Source: Kingdonia uniflora (taxonomy: Eukaryota; Streptophyta; Magnoliopsida; Ranunculales; Circaeasteraceae). Taken from it: a DNA stretch of 64,000 nucleotides. Position numbers and translations under genes: made by a program. The stretch lies in contig JACGCM010001747.1 in assembly GCA_014058105.1 (NCBI GenBank), positions 2,852,001 through 2,916,000 of the forward strand, read 5' to 3'. Shown here piece by piece: positions 45,201 to 55,984 of the stretch (position 1 is the first letter of the stretch; every line of letters begins with the position of its first letter). The notes beneath the pieces were generated by a model, which had not been told where the DNA came from, ran no database searches, and saw only the letters and a list, made by a program, of their open reading frames with translations.

Positions 45201-46690
45201 ATTCCACATTCACCGTGCTGAATTCAGGTAGAAGAACTGGGGTCGAGACGAACTAGAAGAGAAGTACGCGCCACCATTTGCCGCATAATATTTCACAGTA
45301 TAATATTGCAAAACATCTATAAGAGTTATTCTCCTCTCCACCCCATTTTCCGCCCATAGTCTATTTAGGTTATCACAGACATTTATTACTTCCCACATAT
45401 TCCTATTTAGTTGGGTAGGATAGGCCTCTATGGTATTTAAAATACCTTTAGCAAGATTGTTAAGAGGCAACATCAGCCCGAATTGTAACTGATACAGATA
45501 ATACAAAAATCCCTGGTCCAGATCACTTTGGACACCCCCATTGAAGTACTCAAAAGAGATCGACTCCTCTACTCCCCTCTCAGCTTTCTCCTTATCTAAG
45601 TCAGGTAGCAAGAAAAAATATTCTTCCCCATTTTGAACAGTACATCCCCTAAACGATCTCCCGACATATTCTACCACATTACCCCATACACCATCTAAAC
45701 TACCTTTAACTTTTTCAAAACTCCTTAAATACATGTGAATCTTCCAGATAGGATACAAAATTACCAAGGAAGTTTAGAATTCTACTTCGTCCTTCCCCTC
45801 TGAATTTACCTCTACAACGTCAGGGCTCTCCGTTCTTAGGTTACCTCCCCACAACATCTACATTATCAGATTCAACAAATACAACCTCGATCAAACGACC
45901 AGAGGTCAAAGTTTCCATATCAAGAATAGGCTTGAGGGTAAGGCTTATTTCTATAACAGAGCCTTCTCGCGCATCTACCAACATACATGTCCAAATATTC
46001 AATCGATTTTCTCTATCAATTTTTTTTGTCTATACTTCTACACATACATATATCATACACATACATATATACTTTTTCATGCAAAATAATTTTTTTCAAA
46101 GGTTTACTAAAAATAACAAACGTTTCAAATTTCGAATAACCACAAATATATATTCCTCTACACATCAAACATCACACGATTACCCTAAATCACAATCGGA
46201 AACCAGCCAAATCAATCACAACCACTAACCTTCAATGTCTGAATAAGAGTCCGGAACAACACACAATCTCTCTTTCACTATGGTACTGTACAACAAAGGT
46301 TTCTGATCTGCCTTCACAACAACAACCCCCTTTTCCCTCCGGTTGTGATGCTTACTTTCATTAACTCTCTCTCTAGATTTTTTGCAACTCAATTTCTTTT
46401 TTCTCTTTCTAGTTTTTCATTTATTTGTGTTTGGCAAACGTTTGAATGAAAAAGAAGAAAAGTTATTTATACTTTCTCTCTTTAAATGCTGGCAGTTATT
46501 GGGGCTCACGCAAGCTGCCCTCTATTTTGGAACTAAGGCATCCCTTCCACTATTAATGTTAGACGTTTTGTACCTTTTGAGCAAAAATGCCTTTCCATCA
46601 TTATCCCACGTCTTATATTTAAATATATTTTTCTCTCTCTCTTACCCAAATCCCTCTTAGACCTTCCCACACTCATGATTTTCTCCTAAC
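42202..46690 (-). pseudogene. Antisense gene gamma of element A
   Basis: Read on the minus strand: basic exon about 46620-46228 ending SYSDIEG; PF04195-like exon about 45960-45120 (GNVVEYVGRSFRGCTVQNGE, SFEYFNGGVQSDLDQGFLYY, LNNLAKGILNTIEAYPTQLN, DVLQYYTVKYYAANGGAYFS, then TGA at 45212 and MWNDNLIWLKGDRLQRKDEE); exon 44400-43980 (IRVLKGICLGLEDGRAEIEK, LLKVGYSVADIEAIIKG); coiled-coil exons to about 42205 (DTAQYRIRSLETVDKEMRDN, then KLMVVIAYFVEDVKRLELER and NANIDRGNCL). Order and splice-site positions match element B. Stops and frame breaks make this copy inactive. Function is unknown. Confidence 0.68.
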
Positions 46691-46925
46691 ACGCAATTGA
46701 ACTTTATCTACCCTTACAACAAAGACAAAAAATATAGATCATTTTATTTATCTACTCATATTTATGATACTTATAACACTGCTGACGTCATTTTCAGTGC
46801 TACAACATTTTAAAATTTAAATATTTCTTTTCAACAACATTCACAACAAACAAGGAACAAATTTAGAAGAAAATATTTTTCCTTTATTCAAATTATAGTT
46901 ATTCGATCTAATACAGTTCGCTCCC

Positions 46926-47280
46926 TCAAAAATAATCACACATAAAATAACCAAGATACCCTAGAGTACCATACCTAATTAGTTTATATTGAACAATCCT
47001 CTCATCTTCCTTAAAAATTTCTTCTAAAACAATTTTCTTCACTGCAGCTTTTTGAGCTTCAGGCTCCAAGACCAATTCATAAAATATCTCGCTATACACA
47101 TGACGCCCAACCTCGTTCTCCCTCGCCCTCATAGTCAACCCATTAAATTATATTAAAGATTCAGGCAAACTGCCATCATACCCTAACTACTCAAAGATCC
47201 TCTCACGAACTTTAGCCATTTTTATTGCTAAGCTCCCCTCCGACGCATGCAGAGCTCTTTGAGAACGAGTCCTCACAATT
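46926..47280 (-). pseudogene. Antisense block beta of element A
   Basis: At the position of the B start codon this copy reads ATT (47280) instead of ATG, followed by VRTRSQRALHASEGSLAIKM, AKVRERIFE, a stop, then TMRARENEVGRHVYSEIFYE and VLEEIFKEDERIVQYKLIRY. It matches B block beta in order and charge pattern. Confidence 0.5.
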
Positions 47281-47319
47281 TTTTGTTTCTTCCTACTCTC
47301 TACCTCACATTTCCAGCAT

Positions 47320-47327
47320 TATTTATA
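47320..47327 (-). promoter_or_regulatory. TATA box of antisense block beta, element A
   Basis: The minus strand reads TATAAATA about 40 bases upstream of the mutated beta start codon. It is the same octamer at about the same distance as in element B. Confidence 0.45.
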
Positions 47328-48289
47328 CATATAGATTGTGATCACATAAAATCCCCCCCATTCTGCAAATTGCATAGTAGATATATAATCCCCTTGTCCA
47401 TAACTGACGACCTAAAATCATGCTATAATTTATTTGAGTTTATCTTTCTAAAGTGAACTTGTTACATTTTGACCATCTATTTTTTGAACTATATTCCAAA
47501 ATCTTTCACATGTTTTACATACATCCAAAATAATTCCACAGTTCGCATTCTTCATTCTCAGCATTCCGTATACTCATGCTTGAGCTCTCAAAATGGTTTT
47601 AGTTACATATTTTCTACCTACATACAGCTCGAATATGCCATGCCATAATATTATCTTATTTGACGAGGTGCTCTGTTATTACACGATAACGTAGATTTTA
47701 CTTCAGTTTAATATAATTATCTATCACAAATTTTTTTTAATTTTATTTACCATACTAATTTCTCGTTCGATCTATAAACACAGAATTACTGCAAAAATAT
47801 TTTTTTCATTAGCTCGACAATTACTTACAGTATACTTTATAGAACACAATTTTTTAGAACCTTCCTACAGATCGATCTACAGGTTATATTACATATCAGT
47901 TTTTCGTATTGAGGAACTTACATCTCCAACATGAAACACTTCTTCAAGAAAAGACCGCTGGTTGTAACAGAGCCTGAACCAACCTTCAACATAAAATACT
48001 CCTTCAAGAGAAGAGCGATGATTGTATAATAGAATATTTCCAATCTCCATCTCCACCACCACCATCTCTTCCTCCATAACCTCTACCATCTTAGAAATGT
48101 AGAGAAAGATAAATGACTATACTTTTATAGAACACAATCCCTCGCAGGATAACGATAGTATTTCTTGGTTAGTACCCCGGCTTCCTCATCCGCCTCCTAA
48201 ATTTTATCCTCTGCAAGTAGACGAAGACATACCCGACGTTGTTTACCTAATAGAATCAGATGATGGAACCGCCACATTTGATAATAGTC

Positions 48290-48453
48290 ATCCTTAGCCT
48301 CCACTGCTTCCTCCTTTGTCATCCCATGGTTTGTTGGTACACCGGTATGGGAGTGAGCATCTCCAAAGATTGGTTACCAAAATAGCGTAGCCGAAGCTTC
48401 TGTACATCAGCAATCACCCTGGCTTTATGTACTTGGTGCCTAGTTGATACCAT
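48290..48453 (-). pseudogene. Antisense block alpha of element A
   Basis: The start is ATG at 48453: MVSTRHQVHKARVIADVQKL, then RLRYFGNQSLEMLTPIPVYQ. This aligns with block alpha of C (MVTTKNQSRESRIRRKMEEL, RIRYFRYQPLYLPTPIPV) and B. The reading ends at QQTMG where C and B continue, so the block is truncated here. A TATAAATT box lies at about 48534-48541 on the same strand, some 85 bases upstream. Confidence 0.55.
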
Positions 48454-48781
48454 TCTCAAGACATAGAGAACCACAAGATATTCAAAGAGACAGAGTACTT
48501 TCACAAAGATGACAGATGACACAGTACAAACATAATTTATAGCAGAGCCACAACCAATGCATGGAAGGATTTCCAAAGCAATCATCATTCAAAACCAACA
48601 TTTACTAGGAAACCCAAACACCGAATACATCAATCCTTTCTACCACAATAAATGCCAAATACGGTCTTCAACACAGAAGTGACAATTCCTCAACTAGTCC
48701 ACTTCTACCATATATCTTTCCAACTTCCAACACATAAACATTCTATACCATTTCTCAACTAAGGCCACCTGTGACTTCAGT

Positions 48782-48795
48782 TGTGAGGGGGCGAT
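48782..48795 (+). other. Polypurine tract of element A
   Basis: TGTGAGGGGGCGAT directly precedes the 3' LTR. GGGGGCGAT is shared with element B. Confidence 0.85.
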
Positions 48796-49334
48796 TGTAG
48801 GGACCTATCCCTCAACCTACTCCAAACTCAAACTATCTCAATACTAGAGTTGCACATTATACACATGGCATATACAGTCAGCAATGATATTTGGACCACA
48901 AACTAATAAAGAACGTGGATCGAATACTGCAGAGTATGAACAAGTCAAAGACATATGTCTCCCATGAACTAGCAGTTACACATTCAACTGCCACCTGCCC
49001 CATTTTTAGGAGACGTGCCTCTACACGATATTAAAATGAGAGTGAGGTCTATAAAAAAAATGAGTTCCAGAGGAGAAGGAGGACCAAGATTTTTTATCTT
49101 TCAAAATCAAGTATTTCTAGCTCAAGGGATCACTTATAATTAGATATTAACCTCAAGCAATAAAAGTTATAGTTACTAAATCTTCAACTCGAGGTCGTGG
49201 TTTTTACCTATTCAGAGGTATTCCACGCTAAATCACCCGTGTTATTTATTGAATTATACTAATTTTTGTCACAGGTACATTTGGTGTAAGATCTAATTTT
49301 GAGCTCTTTCGAGCTACGAAATTAGGCCATTAAA
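48796..49334 (+). repeat. 3' LTR of element A
   Basis: From TGTAGGGACCTATCCC to GGCCATTAAA (final CA changed to AA). It holds TATAAAAA at 49050-49057, missing from the 5' LTR, and the shared block GAGGTCGTGGTTTTTACCTA at about 49191. Followed by the target duplication GGTAC. Confidence 0.92.
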
Positions 49335-49339
49335 GGTAC

Positions 49340-51190
49340 CTCTTGGATTATAGTTCTCAATGATGAAACATTTCTTCCAAGGGATAGAAATGTGAAGAAG
49401 ATATAGTGTTGGGATAAACTTATTCGCACGTGCCAATTTTATGTTGAGGAAATGGTTATGGTGATATGCAGAAGAAAGATAACAACTAATTGTGGATAAA
49501 TGAAAGAAATGATTTTGGAGGACATTTTAAAGTGAGCTAGGGAGAAAGATATAGTCCAGAAAAATGGGTTTGCTAAATAAAGCATAGGTTTATACGAACT
49601 ATCCACAAAAGTAAGGGATCGTTTCAATATTAATGGCACACTCAATTAGAACTATAAATTACGCTTTATTATTAGATCTAAAATAGTCAAACGTACTAAC
49701 ATCTAAAGATCTAGGGTTTTAGCTTTCCCCCAAAATTTATATTACTCTAAAAAAGTCTTTCTACTAAAGCCAACCTAAGAATTTAACCTAGAAGACCTTT
49801 CTTTTTATTGATAAAGGAGGCTCAACACAACTGGAATTGTGAAACTAAGTAGGAAATGGAAAACCTAATGGAAATAGAAATACTAATACTTGCAGGAAAA
49901 TAAATACTAATTATGATGTGACACGCATCACATGGTCGTCTCTCACCTGTTCAGGACTTGGCTTACTTTAGTTCGACCACTATTGGAGTTGTTTTAATAT
50001 TTGTTTCCTATATTGTTGCGTTAGTAGGATTGAGGGAAATATTTTAGGAGAGATTCTAAGGAGATAATTAGGGGATTGGAAAAATAAATACAGAATGGTG
50101 GTGTAATTAAAGAAAATGTTCGATCCTATGTGCCTCTCCATTCGACAAGTGTCCTATTTAATCCAACTTCAAAACCCTGGTTTTTTGTGTCATTAAAAAA
50201 AATTCTCCTCCAATTAAGGGTTGAATATCAACTACAAGGATCTAAAATTAATATAGTTTTGAATTTTATGATTTATTTTTACACCTATAGTGTTGGCGCC
50301 AAAAAAGAAAGAACTTATATCAAAAAGTTCTTACTACGGCTCTAGAAAAATCTACAAACATTAGCACCATTTATTTTTTCTTCATGGGTGCACAAATTTT
50401 ATGTATGTTTTCTAATTGTAATGTAATGCAAATCTTGGTAGACCAAAATTTGATGAAAGTGAGTTTTAAGACTTTGGTATTGTAAAAAATGGGTTATTAA
50501 TTTTAAGTCTCCATATAATTATTCTACGCTCCTCGTAATATGTGATGAATCCTCATGGCTACTCCATTTGATTTTAATTACTATCATGGAGTTTTCCTTC
50601 TTTTGGTTACAGTCAAAATTACATAATCAATTGAGGATAAAAATGTTAATAGCAGCTAACTAATTAAGGTTAAGAAGTTGGGTTAAATAGAACATGCACT
50701 TGTCGAATAGAGAGGTACTTAGGACCGATCTTTTTCTCGTTCTTTGGTTGATGAAGTTGAAACTCTAGTTTTGAGTACAAATTTATGTTAATTTAATTTG
50801 TTGTCTTTAGTTTTGTTATATTAATTGACGATAAATTTTCCGTACGCTGTCATTGTACCCGAGAGCGGGGGTATGATATCATTATCGGCATCCCTACGTT
50901 GATCACCGACCAAAACTAAATAAAGTAGTGTGATCCGCTTCTCGAAACTTGCAAAAAGCCTTCCCAAAACGGATTGACCAACGGTGGCTTTTTATTCGTG
51001 TTTTGGCATGTTTCTTACTTCGTGTACTGCTGGAACACACAATTTGCTATGTTTAACTCACTAATGGCTTGCCTATCTGAGTTCCCCAAGGGATTCCCAT
51101 ACATGGTAAGAGAAAGGCATGCCATGGCATTCCCATAGGATTTAATACATTTAGCACAAACTATTACTGTTGTAGTAAGATAGTGGAGGG
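49340..51190. other. No supported gene
   Basis: AT-rich sequence with short ORFs only, none recognised. It contains the second flank of element A's insertion site and nothing with clear repeat termini. Confidence 0.4.
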
Positions 51191-51196
51191 GCCTAA

Positions 51197-51709
51197 GAGC
51201 ATTCACAACAGTTGGGTGGGTGGATTTGCCCAAATGCAGGGTGAATCCAATCCACCCCACAGTAGTTGTGTAATCCACCCCAAGGTAAATTTTCCAAACA
51301 CACTTCTAAACCGCGCACAAGTACCAGCCAATAGGAAAATGACACGTGTTTTAATCTTGAACATTGTGTCTACGTGCAGTTCTGAAGTGCGCACAATGGA
51401 TGCCACTGGATTGTTGCCACGTGTCTACGTGCAGTTCTAAAGTGTGCATAATGGGAACCACTGGATTATTGACACGTGGCAACATCTTAGTGGTGAATAG
51501 TCTACGTGCCGTTCAGAAGGGCGCAACATGTCTACGCGCATTTCAGAAGGGCGCGACATGAATTCACCCAAAATCCACCCACATGGTGAATTTTGTGTAT
51601 GCCACGTCACCGATTCACCTAGCTGCTAGGAAACATTTGGGGTAGATTTGAGGGTGCATTTGAAATTCACCCTGCCACGTCAGAATTCACCTAACTGCTG
51701 TAGATGCTC
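51197..51709. mobile_element. PIF/Harbinger-type MITE, 513 bp, TSD TAA
   Basis: The terminal inverted repeats are GAGCATTCACAACAGTT and AACTGCTGTAGATGCTC, 17 bp with three differences. The target duplication TAA lies at 51194-51196 and 51710-51712. The interior has GGGTGAATT/AATTCACCC words mirrored at both ends and an internal tandem repeat of about 50-60 bp (GTCTACGTGCAGTTCTGAAG, GCACAATGGATGCCACTGGA) between 51368 and 51560. No coding capacity. The superfamily call rests on the TAA duplication and terminus style. Confidence 0.78.
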
Positions 51710-51712
51710 TAA

Positions 51713-52405
51713 CTAATGACTCTTTCCTCTCACTTACCAAAACATGTGATGATGACGTCATTGCATCTTCTAAAGCTGCTGACGCATGTTTGTAGGACCA
51801 GGGAGAGTACATGTACTCATCTTTTGTTGGTGGCGAACTAACAACTAATACTTGGTTCTATTTTGGTATACCATGGAATACAGTAATTTACGTGTTCCTT
51901 CCTGAATCTATATATTATGCGACGCTTCTCGCGATTTGTACTTCTTGCCTACGTGTTTCTCCATCTTCATCACTTACATCTCCTCTCTCCAATATTGCAG
52001 CGGACTTCCTTAGGGTTTTAACATCAAATCCAATTCCAACATAAGTTTCAACTGCGGGGGTCCATTGGAATCCATGGTGAACTCTAGTACCTCCCTTGTT
52101 GTTAATCCTCACGATATCATAAATTGTAACGGTATTTTTTATCACGGATTCAACAATTTGTTTTATACCCTTTGGCACTGCCTTTAGTTGTAAAGTTGCT
52201 GTCGGTGATTGTAGGTCATTGACTGGACCTTCCAAGATGGTCGACGTCTCTTTGCTCGCCGTGTCAAATATCGGGGTTTCCAATCTCACGTCGCTATCGA
52301 TGGAAAAACATACAAGCGGGTTATCTGTTTACCGACCTTCGCGGTGGTGCTCTTATCTTTGGGATATTCATCGTAAATAGCCGGTCAAATTGTTGATTGG
52401 GGATT

Positions 52406-52443
<38 letters not shown>

Positions 52444-52620
52444 TAGAAACGCACCGAAAGATATTAAATCGACAATTCGGTCGAACTTCTCTATTAAGGC
52501 CATAATTTGTTGTGCCATCGTAGGTTTCTTCATCGCGGGTTATCCATGAGGCATATTTGCACTTAAAACTTGCTACTCCAGGATACTAACGCAACTCTGG
52601 TACCACTTAACGCTAATTTA
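51713..52620 (-). pseudogene. Unidentified minus-strand ORFs next to a retroelement-like primer site
   Basis: Two short ORFs read leftwards: 52533-52321 (MKKPTMAQQIMALIEKFDRI, then a proline run encoded by the poly-G tract) and 52289-51915 (GFQWTPAVETYVGIGFDVKT and similar). On the same strand, just upstream at about 52595-52606, TGGTACCAGAGT resembles the initiator-Met primer site TGGTATCAGAGC. So this may be the start of a reverse-oriented LTR element whose LTR lies to the right and was hit by the solo LTR at 52769. I recognise no Gag motif, and the identification is weak. Confidence 0.3.
52407..52441. repeat. 35-base poly-G run
   Basis: An uninterrupted G homopolymer lies within the minus-strand ORF at 52533-52321, where it would encode proline. 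Runs of this length are rare and unstable, and the exact length in an assembly is unreliable. Confidence 0.9.
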
Positions 52621-52768
52621 CGAGCGCGGAAACTTAATTCGTAAGAACAATCACGTGTCTTACTTCTATATCTAAGAAACTAGGATTTCTACTAAGAGAT
52701 AACTCAAAATACTTTTATTAACAATTGACTTACAAATTACACCACCCTCTTCCTTATAACATAGGTTT

Positions 52769-53383
52769 TGTAAAGACTAAGTTTTCTAGATAAGATAATT
52801 TTACTTTTACTTAATGAGAAAGTGAAAAATGAAGAGCAGAAAGTACATTGAAAACATGATTTAGCGTGAAAACCCTCTGAATAGGGAAAATCCCCGACCT
52901 CGGTATGAGGATTTTTGGGAATGAATTATTATTAGATGCTAGACTTATAACAGAGTTCTTGAAGAAGATTACAATGACAAAATCAATGTTAGTCAGAGTA
53001 ATTTCTCAGTGCTCTGGTTGGCAAAAGTTGTCTCATTCTCTTAAGACGACTCTTATTTATAGAGGTCTGGAGAGTTCGTGTAGTTAGAGGACATGTATCT
53101 AACTGGTCTCCTTTTATGGACCGCGAGAACATGCTTTAATGGCTAGTTTGTTTTCCTTGTTTCAAGGAACATGGGAACGTGCCATAACGGCTAGTTTGTC
53201 TTGATCTTCCACATGGTCGAGCTGAACAAGGTCGAAGTTTCTTGCTCCACATTCTTATTAAGTTAGACTTTGTCTGGCTTCGAGCTTCTTATTCCTGATA
53301 AGTTGGACCATGTCTAGCTTCGAGTTTGTTTGTCTTGAAGTGTGATTTGAAACCTCATGTAAGTTATAAAATAAGTAATTACA
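52769..53383 (-). mobile_element. Solo LTR of a Tat-like Gypsy element, TSD GGTTT
   Basis: 615 bp from TGTAAAGACTAAG to AAGTAATTACA, flanked by GGTTT at 52764-52768 and 53384-53388. It contains the block ATTTAGCGTGAAAACCCTCT (52860) shared with LTRs of A, B and C, and a TATA box read on the minus strand (TATAAATA, 53054-53061). No internal region is present, so it arose by recombination between the two LTRs of an element. Confidence 0.88.
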
Positions 53384-53388
53384 GGTTT

Positions 53389-54600
53389 TCTAAGGATCAC
53401 TCCTCAATAACTCCCATACATATCCAATTAAAAAACGGACTAATCCTGAATCTTTAGAGCAACTCCGAACAAAGTAAATTGAAAGATAAGCTAAAATAGA
53501 GTCAAAGGGTAGGTCATGGAAGACGACCCAAAGGCACATGCACGTCAGTTTATTTTTCCTAAAAGGACATGATATCATGGGAAATTAAGTACATATAGTA
53601 AACAAGTTTATCTGGCATTTGTTTGCATTTATTAAGATAAGGCTTTGACGATGTCTACTTCTAGACCAAAAAAATGAGACCTAGTTCATTTATAGTAGAA
53701 ATTTAAGATATTTCCCAGTAATTCGTGATCATTTGAACATAGACCTCTCCACAAAATCTGAAAGATAAAAACAAGAAAAATGCGCAAGATCGCTTGTATT
53801 TGTCACAATATTTTATCTTCAGGAAACAGTAGTATGGACTGAAGGAGGCAAAAGATTTGATCTGTACATGAGATCATTCAATTAGGTCAAGTCTCGTGCT
53901 GAGAGTTAGAAAAAAAGCTCAGTGGTTTGTGATGCTTCCCATTTCATATTATAGATAGAGTCATCATCAGTTAGGCAAGGAAGATGTAGAGGAGATTAAT
54001 CCAGGTTCTTACACGGCGGGAGTTCTAGGTTTCTGGTAAAGGAATACTCTGACAAATGATGTAAACTGTAAAACTATATAAAAATCTTAAAAATAAATAA
54101 GGTGTAAGAAGTTTCCTTACTAAGATGAATGTCTGAAACACATAATGGAAATGAATGAAGAGAAGAAATGTAGGGCAAATATTTTGGTAGTGCTACAGAA
54201 AATTCTTATGGCAGGTAGTTTCAATTGATATATCCTACTTGGTAATCGGTTGTCGATGTGTAATGTTATATATTATCACGTGTTGTTGGGTTGACACTAG
54301 CTTATTTCATTATTTTATTACGTAGATTGTCTAAGATATGTACAATCTAATTAAATTTACATGGTTATGGAGACTTTTGGTTTATTAGTAAGCTGTGGTC
54401 TGACACCCAAGAGGAACCTAATTTTCGCATACACGTTTTAATTGAAATTTGTTGTCTTGTTATCCATCATGCAGTTAATTGTTGATTTTCCGATATGGAA
54501 ATTTGTTGATTGTGCGCCATATATGTTCGAGATAGTGTTCTTCCTTTTTGATCTTCTACAAGTCTCAAGCCTATCTATCCCATCTCTTCAGTCCAAATTT
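53389..54600. other. No supported gene; upstream region of the glycine-rich gene
   Basis: AT-rich, without repeat termini or credible ORFs. The last few hundred bases are presumably the promoter of the gene at 54714. Confidence 0.4.
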
Positions 54601-54630
54601 GCTGATGCTCTGTCTCTTTCTCTAGGCAAC

Positions 54631-54638
54631 TATATAAA
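54631..54638 (+). promoter_or_regulatory. TATA box of the glycine-rich protein gene
   Basis: TATATAAA lies 83 bases before the first ATG (54714), leaving room for a transcription start near 54663 and a leader of about 50 bases. Confidence 0.65.
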
Positions 54639-54713
54639 GAGAAGAATGGACACTACATCTCTCATCCTTCTTCTCACACTCCTATCTTATAGTCTCTTTA
54701 GTTGAAGTAGTCA

Positions 54714-55462
54714 ATGTTGAAGTACGATATGTCTTACTCAAAAGTTTTTCTTCTTTTGGGTCTCCTCTTAGCTTTTGTGTTTCTCGTTTCCTCTGAAGTA
54801 GCAGCTAAGGCTGAAGCTGAGGCTTCTAAAGAGGTGACAGCAGGTAAGTTGTAGGAAGTTTATATAGATGGATTAAAATTACAAAATTTAGGAAAGATAG
54901 TTATCAGCTAATATTTCGGCATACAGGCTAATATACCTGTTTCTTCAACAAGAAACTGTTGGAGACCAATAGATAGGATATATCTACTTCTGCACTATTT
55001 TTATTCTTTAAGCAAGGATATACTGCTTACTCTGTAACAAGCTAATTACATTTCTTTCTTAACCTTTGGTTTAGATCTCAACTGATTAGTTGTTATTTGT
55101 TCAGGGATTCCAGAAAACGTCAATGATGGTGGACGCGGTGGACACGGTGGACATGGTGGACACGGTTAAAAAGCCTGCTCACGGAAAATACCCTCCTGCT
55201 CAAGATGTGAGTATAAATGATGACGTTAGCGATGGTAGGAAGAAGCCTGGACACGGTGGAAAGCCTAGATACCCTCCTGCTCAGAATGAGGGTACAAATG
55301 ATGACGCCAACGACGGTGGATATCCAGGACATGGTGGTGGACACGGAGGATATCCAGGACATGGTGGTGGACCGAGGATATCCAGGACATGGTGGTGGAC
55401 ACGGAGGCTATCCAAAATACCCTCCTAGTCATGGTAGCGGCAAGGACGCAGGGCATGTGTAG
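54714..55462 (+). pseudogene. Glycine-rich secreted protein gene with two frameshifts
   Basis: Exon 1 (54714 or 54729 to 54843) encodes a signal peptide, MSYSKVFLLLGLLLAFVFLV followed by SSEVAAKAEAEASKEVTA. That is the start typical of plant glycine-rich cell-wall proteins. The intron 54844-55104 has GTAAGT and TTCAG. Exon 2 continues GIPENVNDGGRGGHGGHGGH and meets TAA at 55167. One base later in phase, GKYPPAQ and GYPGHGGGHGGYPGHGGG repeats continue, and after a second shift near 55370 the tail reads KYPPSHGSGKDAGHV with TAG at 55460. So either the gene now makes a short product of about 59-64 residues, or it is a pseudogene, or the repeat contains sequence errors. The Cys-rich tail of some relatives is absent. 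Product would be extracellular. Confidence 0.65.
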
Positions 55463-55513
55463 GTTCTTCACGCCTCTATATATGTTTGTATGAAGCTAGA
55501 ACCCTTGTTGATA

Positions 55514-55519
55514 AATAAA
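55514..55519 (+). terminator. Poly(A) signal of the glycine-rich gene
   Basis: AATAAA lies 52 bases after the final TAG in a T-rich context, the only canonical signal close to the gene end. Confidence 0.6.
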
Positions 55520-55984
55520 AGCATGAGAAACTGAGTTTGCAAGTGAATAAGAGTTGCAATGTAGAGTTCTTGCTATGTTATAAGCCTAATTCTAGCTTTT
55601 GCAATGCTTTTTTTTTCTTTCTTTCTCAGTGTACATATTTCAGTCATGGTGTTTGTTTTTAATGTGCGAAATGAGATAATATTAGTCTTGGCATGATGAA
55701 AAATGAAACCAGGTCCGGTACATTTAAAGATGATTACCTCTTCATTCTCGACTACCCCCACAACTTTGGAGACACTGTTCTTAATCCGACATGACGTTGA
55801 GTCGGAGGTAATGCTCAACTGTTTTACCCATTCGCTCCCTTCACTGTAGTTCTCCAATCTCCACATATAGGCTAAATTATCAAATCCAGAGTATCAAGAT
55901 AGCAATATGTAAGGTAACCACCCATATTGAAGAAATGATTGAATTCGAGAGGGAGAGGAAAAAGGGACGGAGGAAGGTCTAATT

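Larger units (their letters stand above)
17432..49334 (+). mobile_element. Gypsy element A (Tat-like), 31.9 kb with nested insertions
   Basis: The LTRs at 17432-17913 and 48796-49334 are flanked by the perfect target duplication GGTAC (17427-17431 and 49335-49339). The order on the + strand is primer site, gag, protease, reverse transcriptase, RNase H, second RNase H, integrase, tandem repeat, a long antisense gene region, polypurine tract. That order, the second RNase H and the antisense region point to the Tat lineage of Ty3/Gypsy. Two later insertions interrupt it: a CACTA element (20207-23965) and Gypsy element B (25462-39746). Without them A would be about 13.9 kb. Gag and pol are full of stops, protease has lost its DTG and integrase its catalytic Glu, so A is dead. 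Confidence 0.93.

Noticed and set aside
52321..52533. Proline run as a real proline-rich protein
   Set aside because: The prolines come entirely from the 35-base homopolymer, which is suspect, and flanking codons match no known family.
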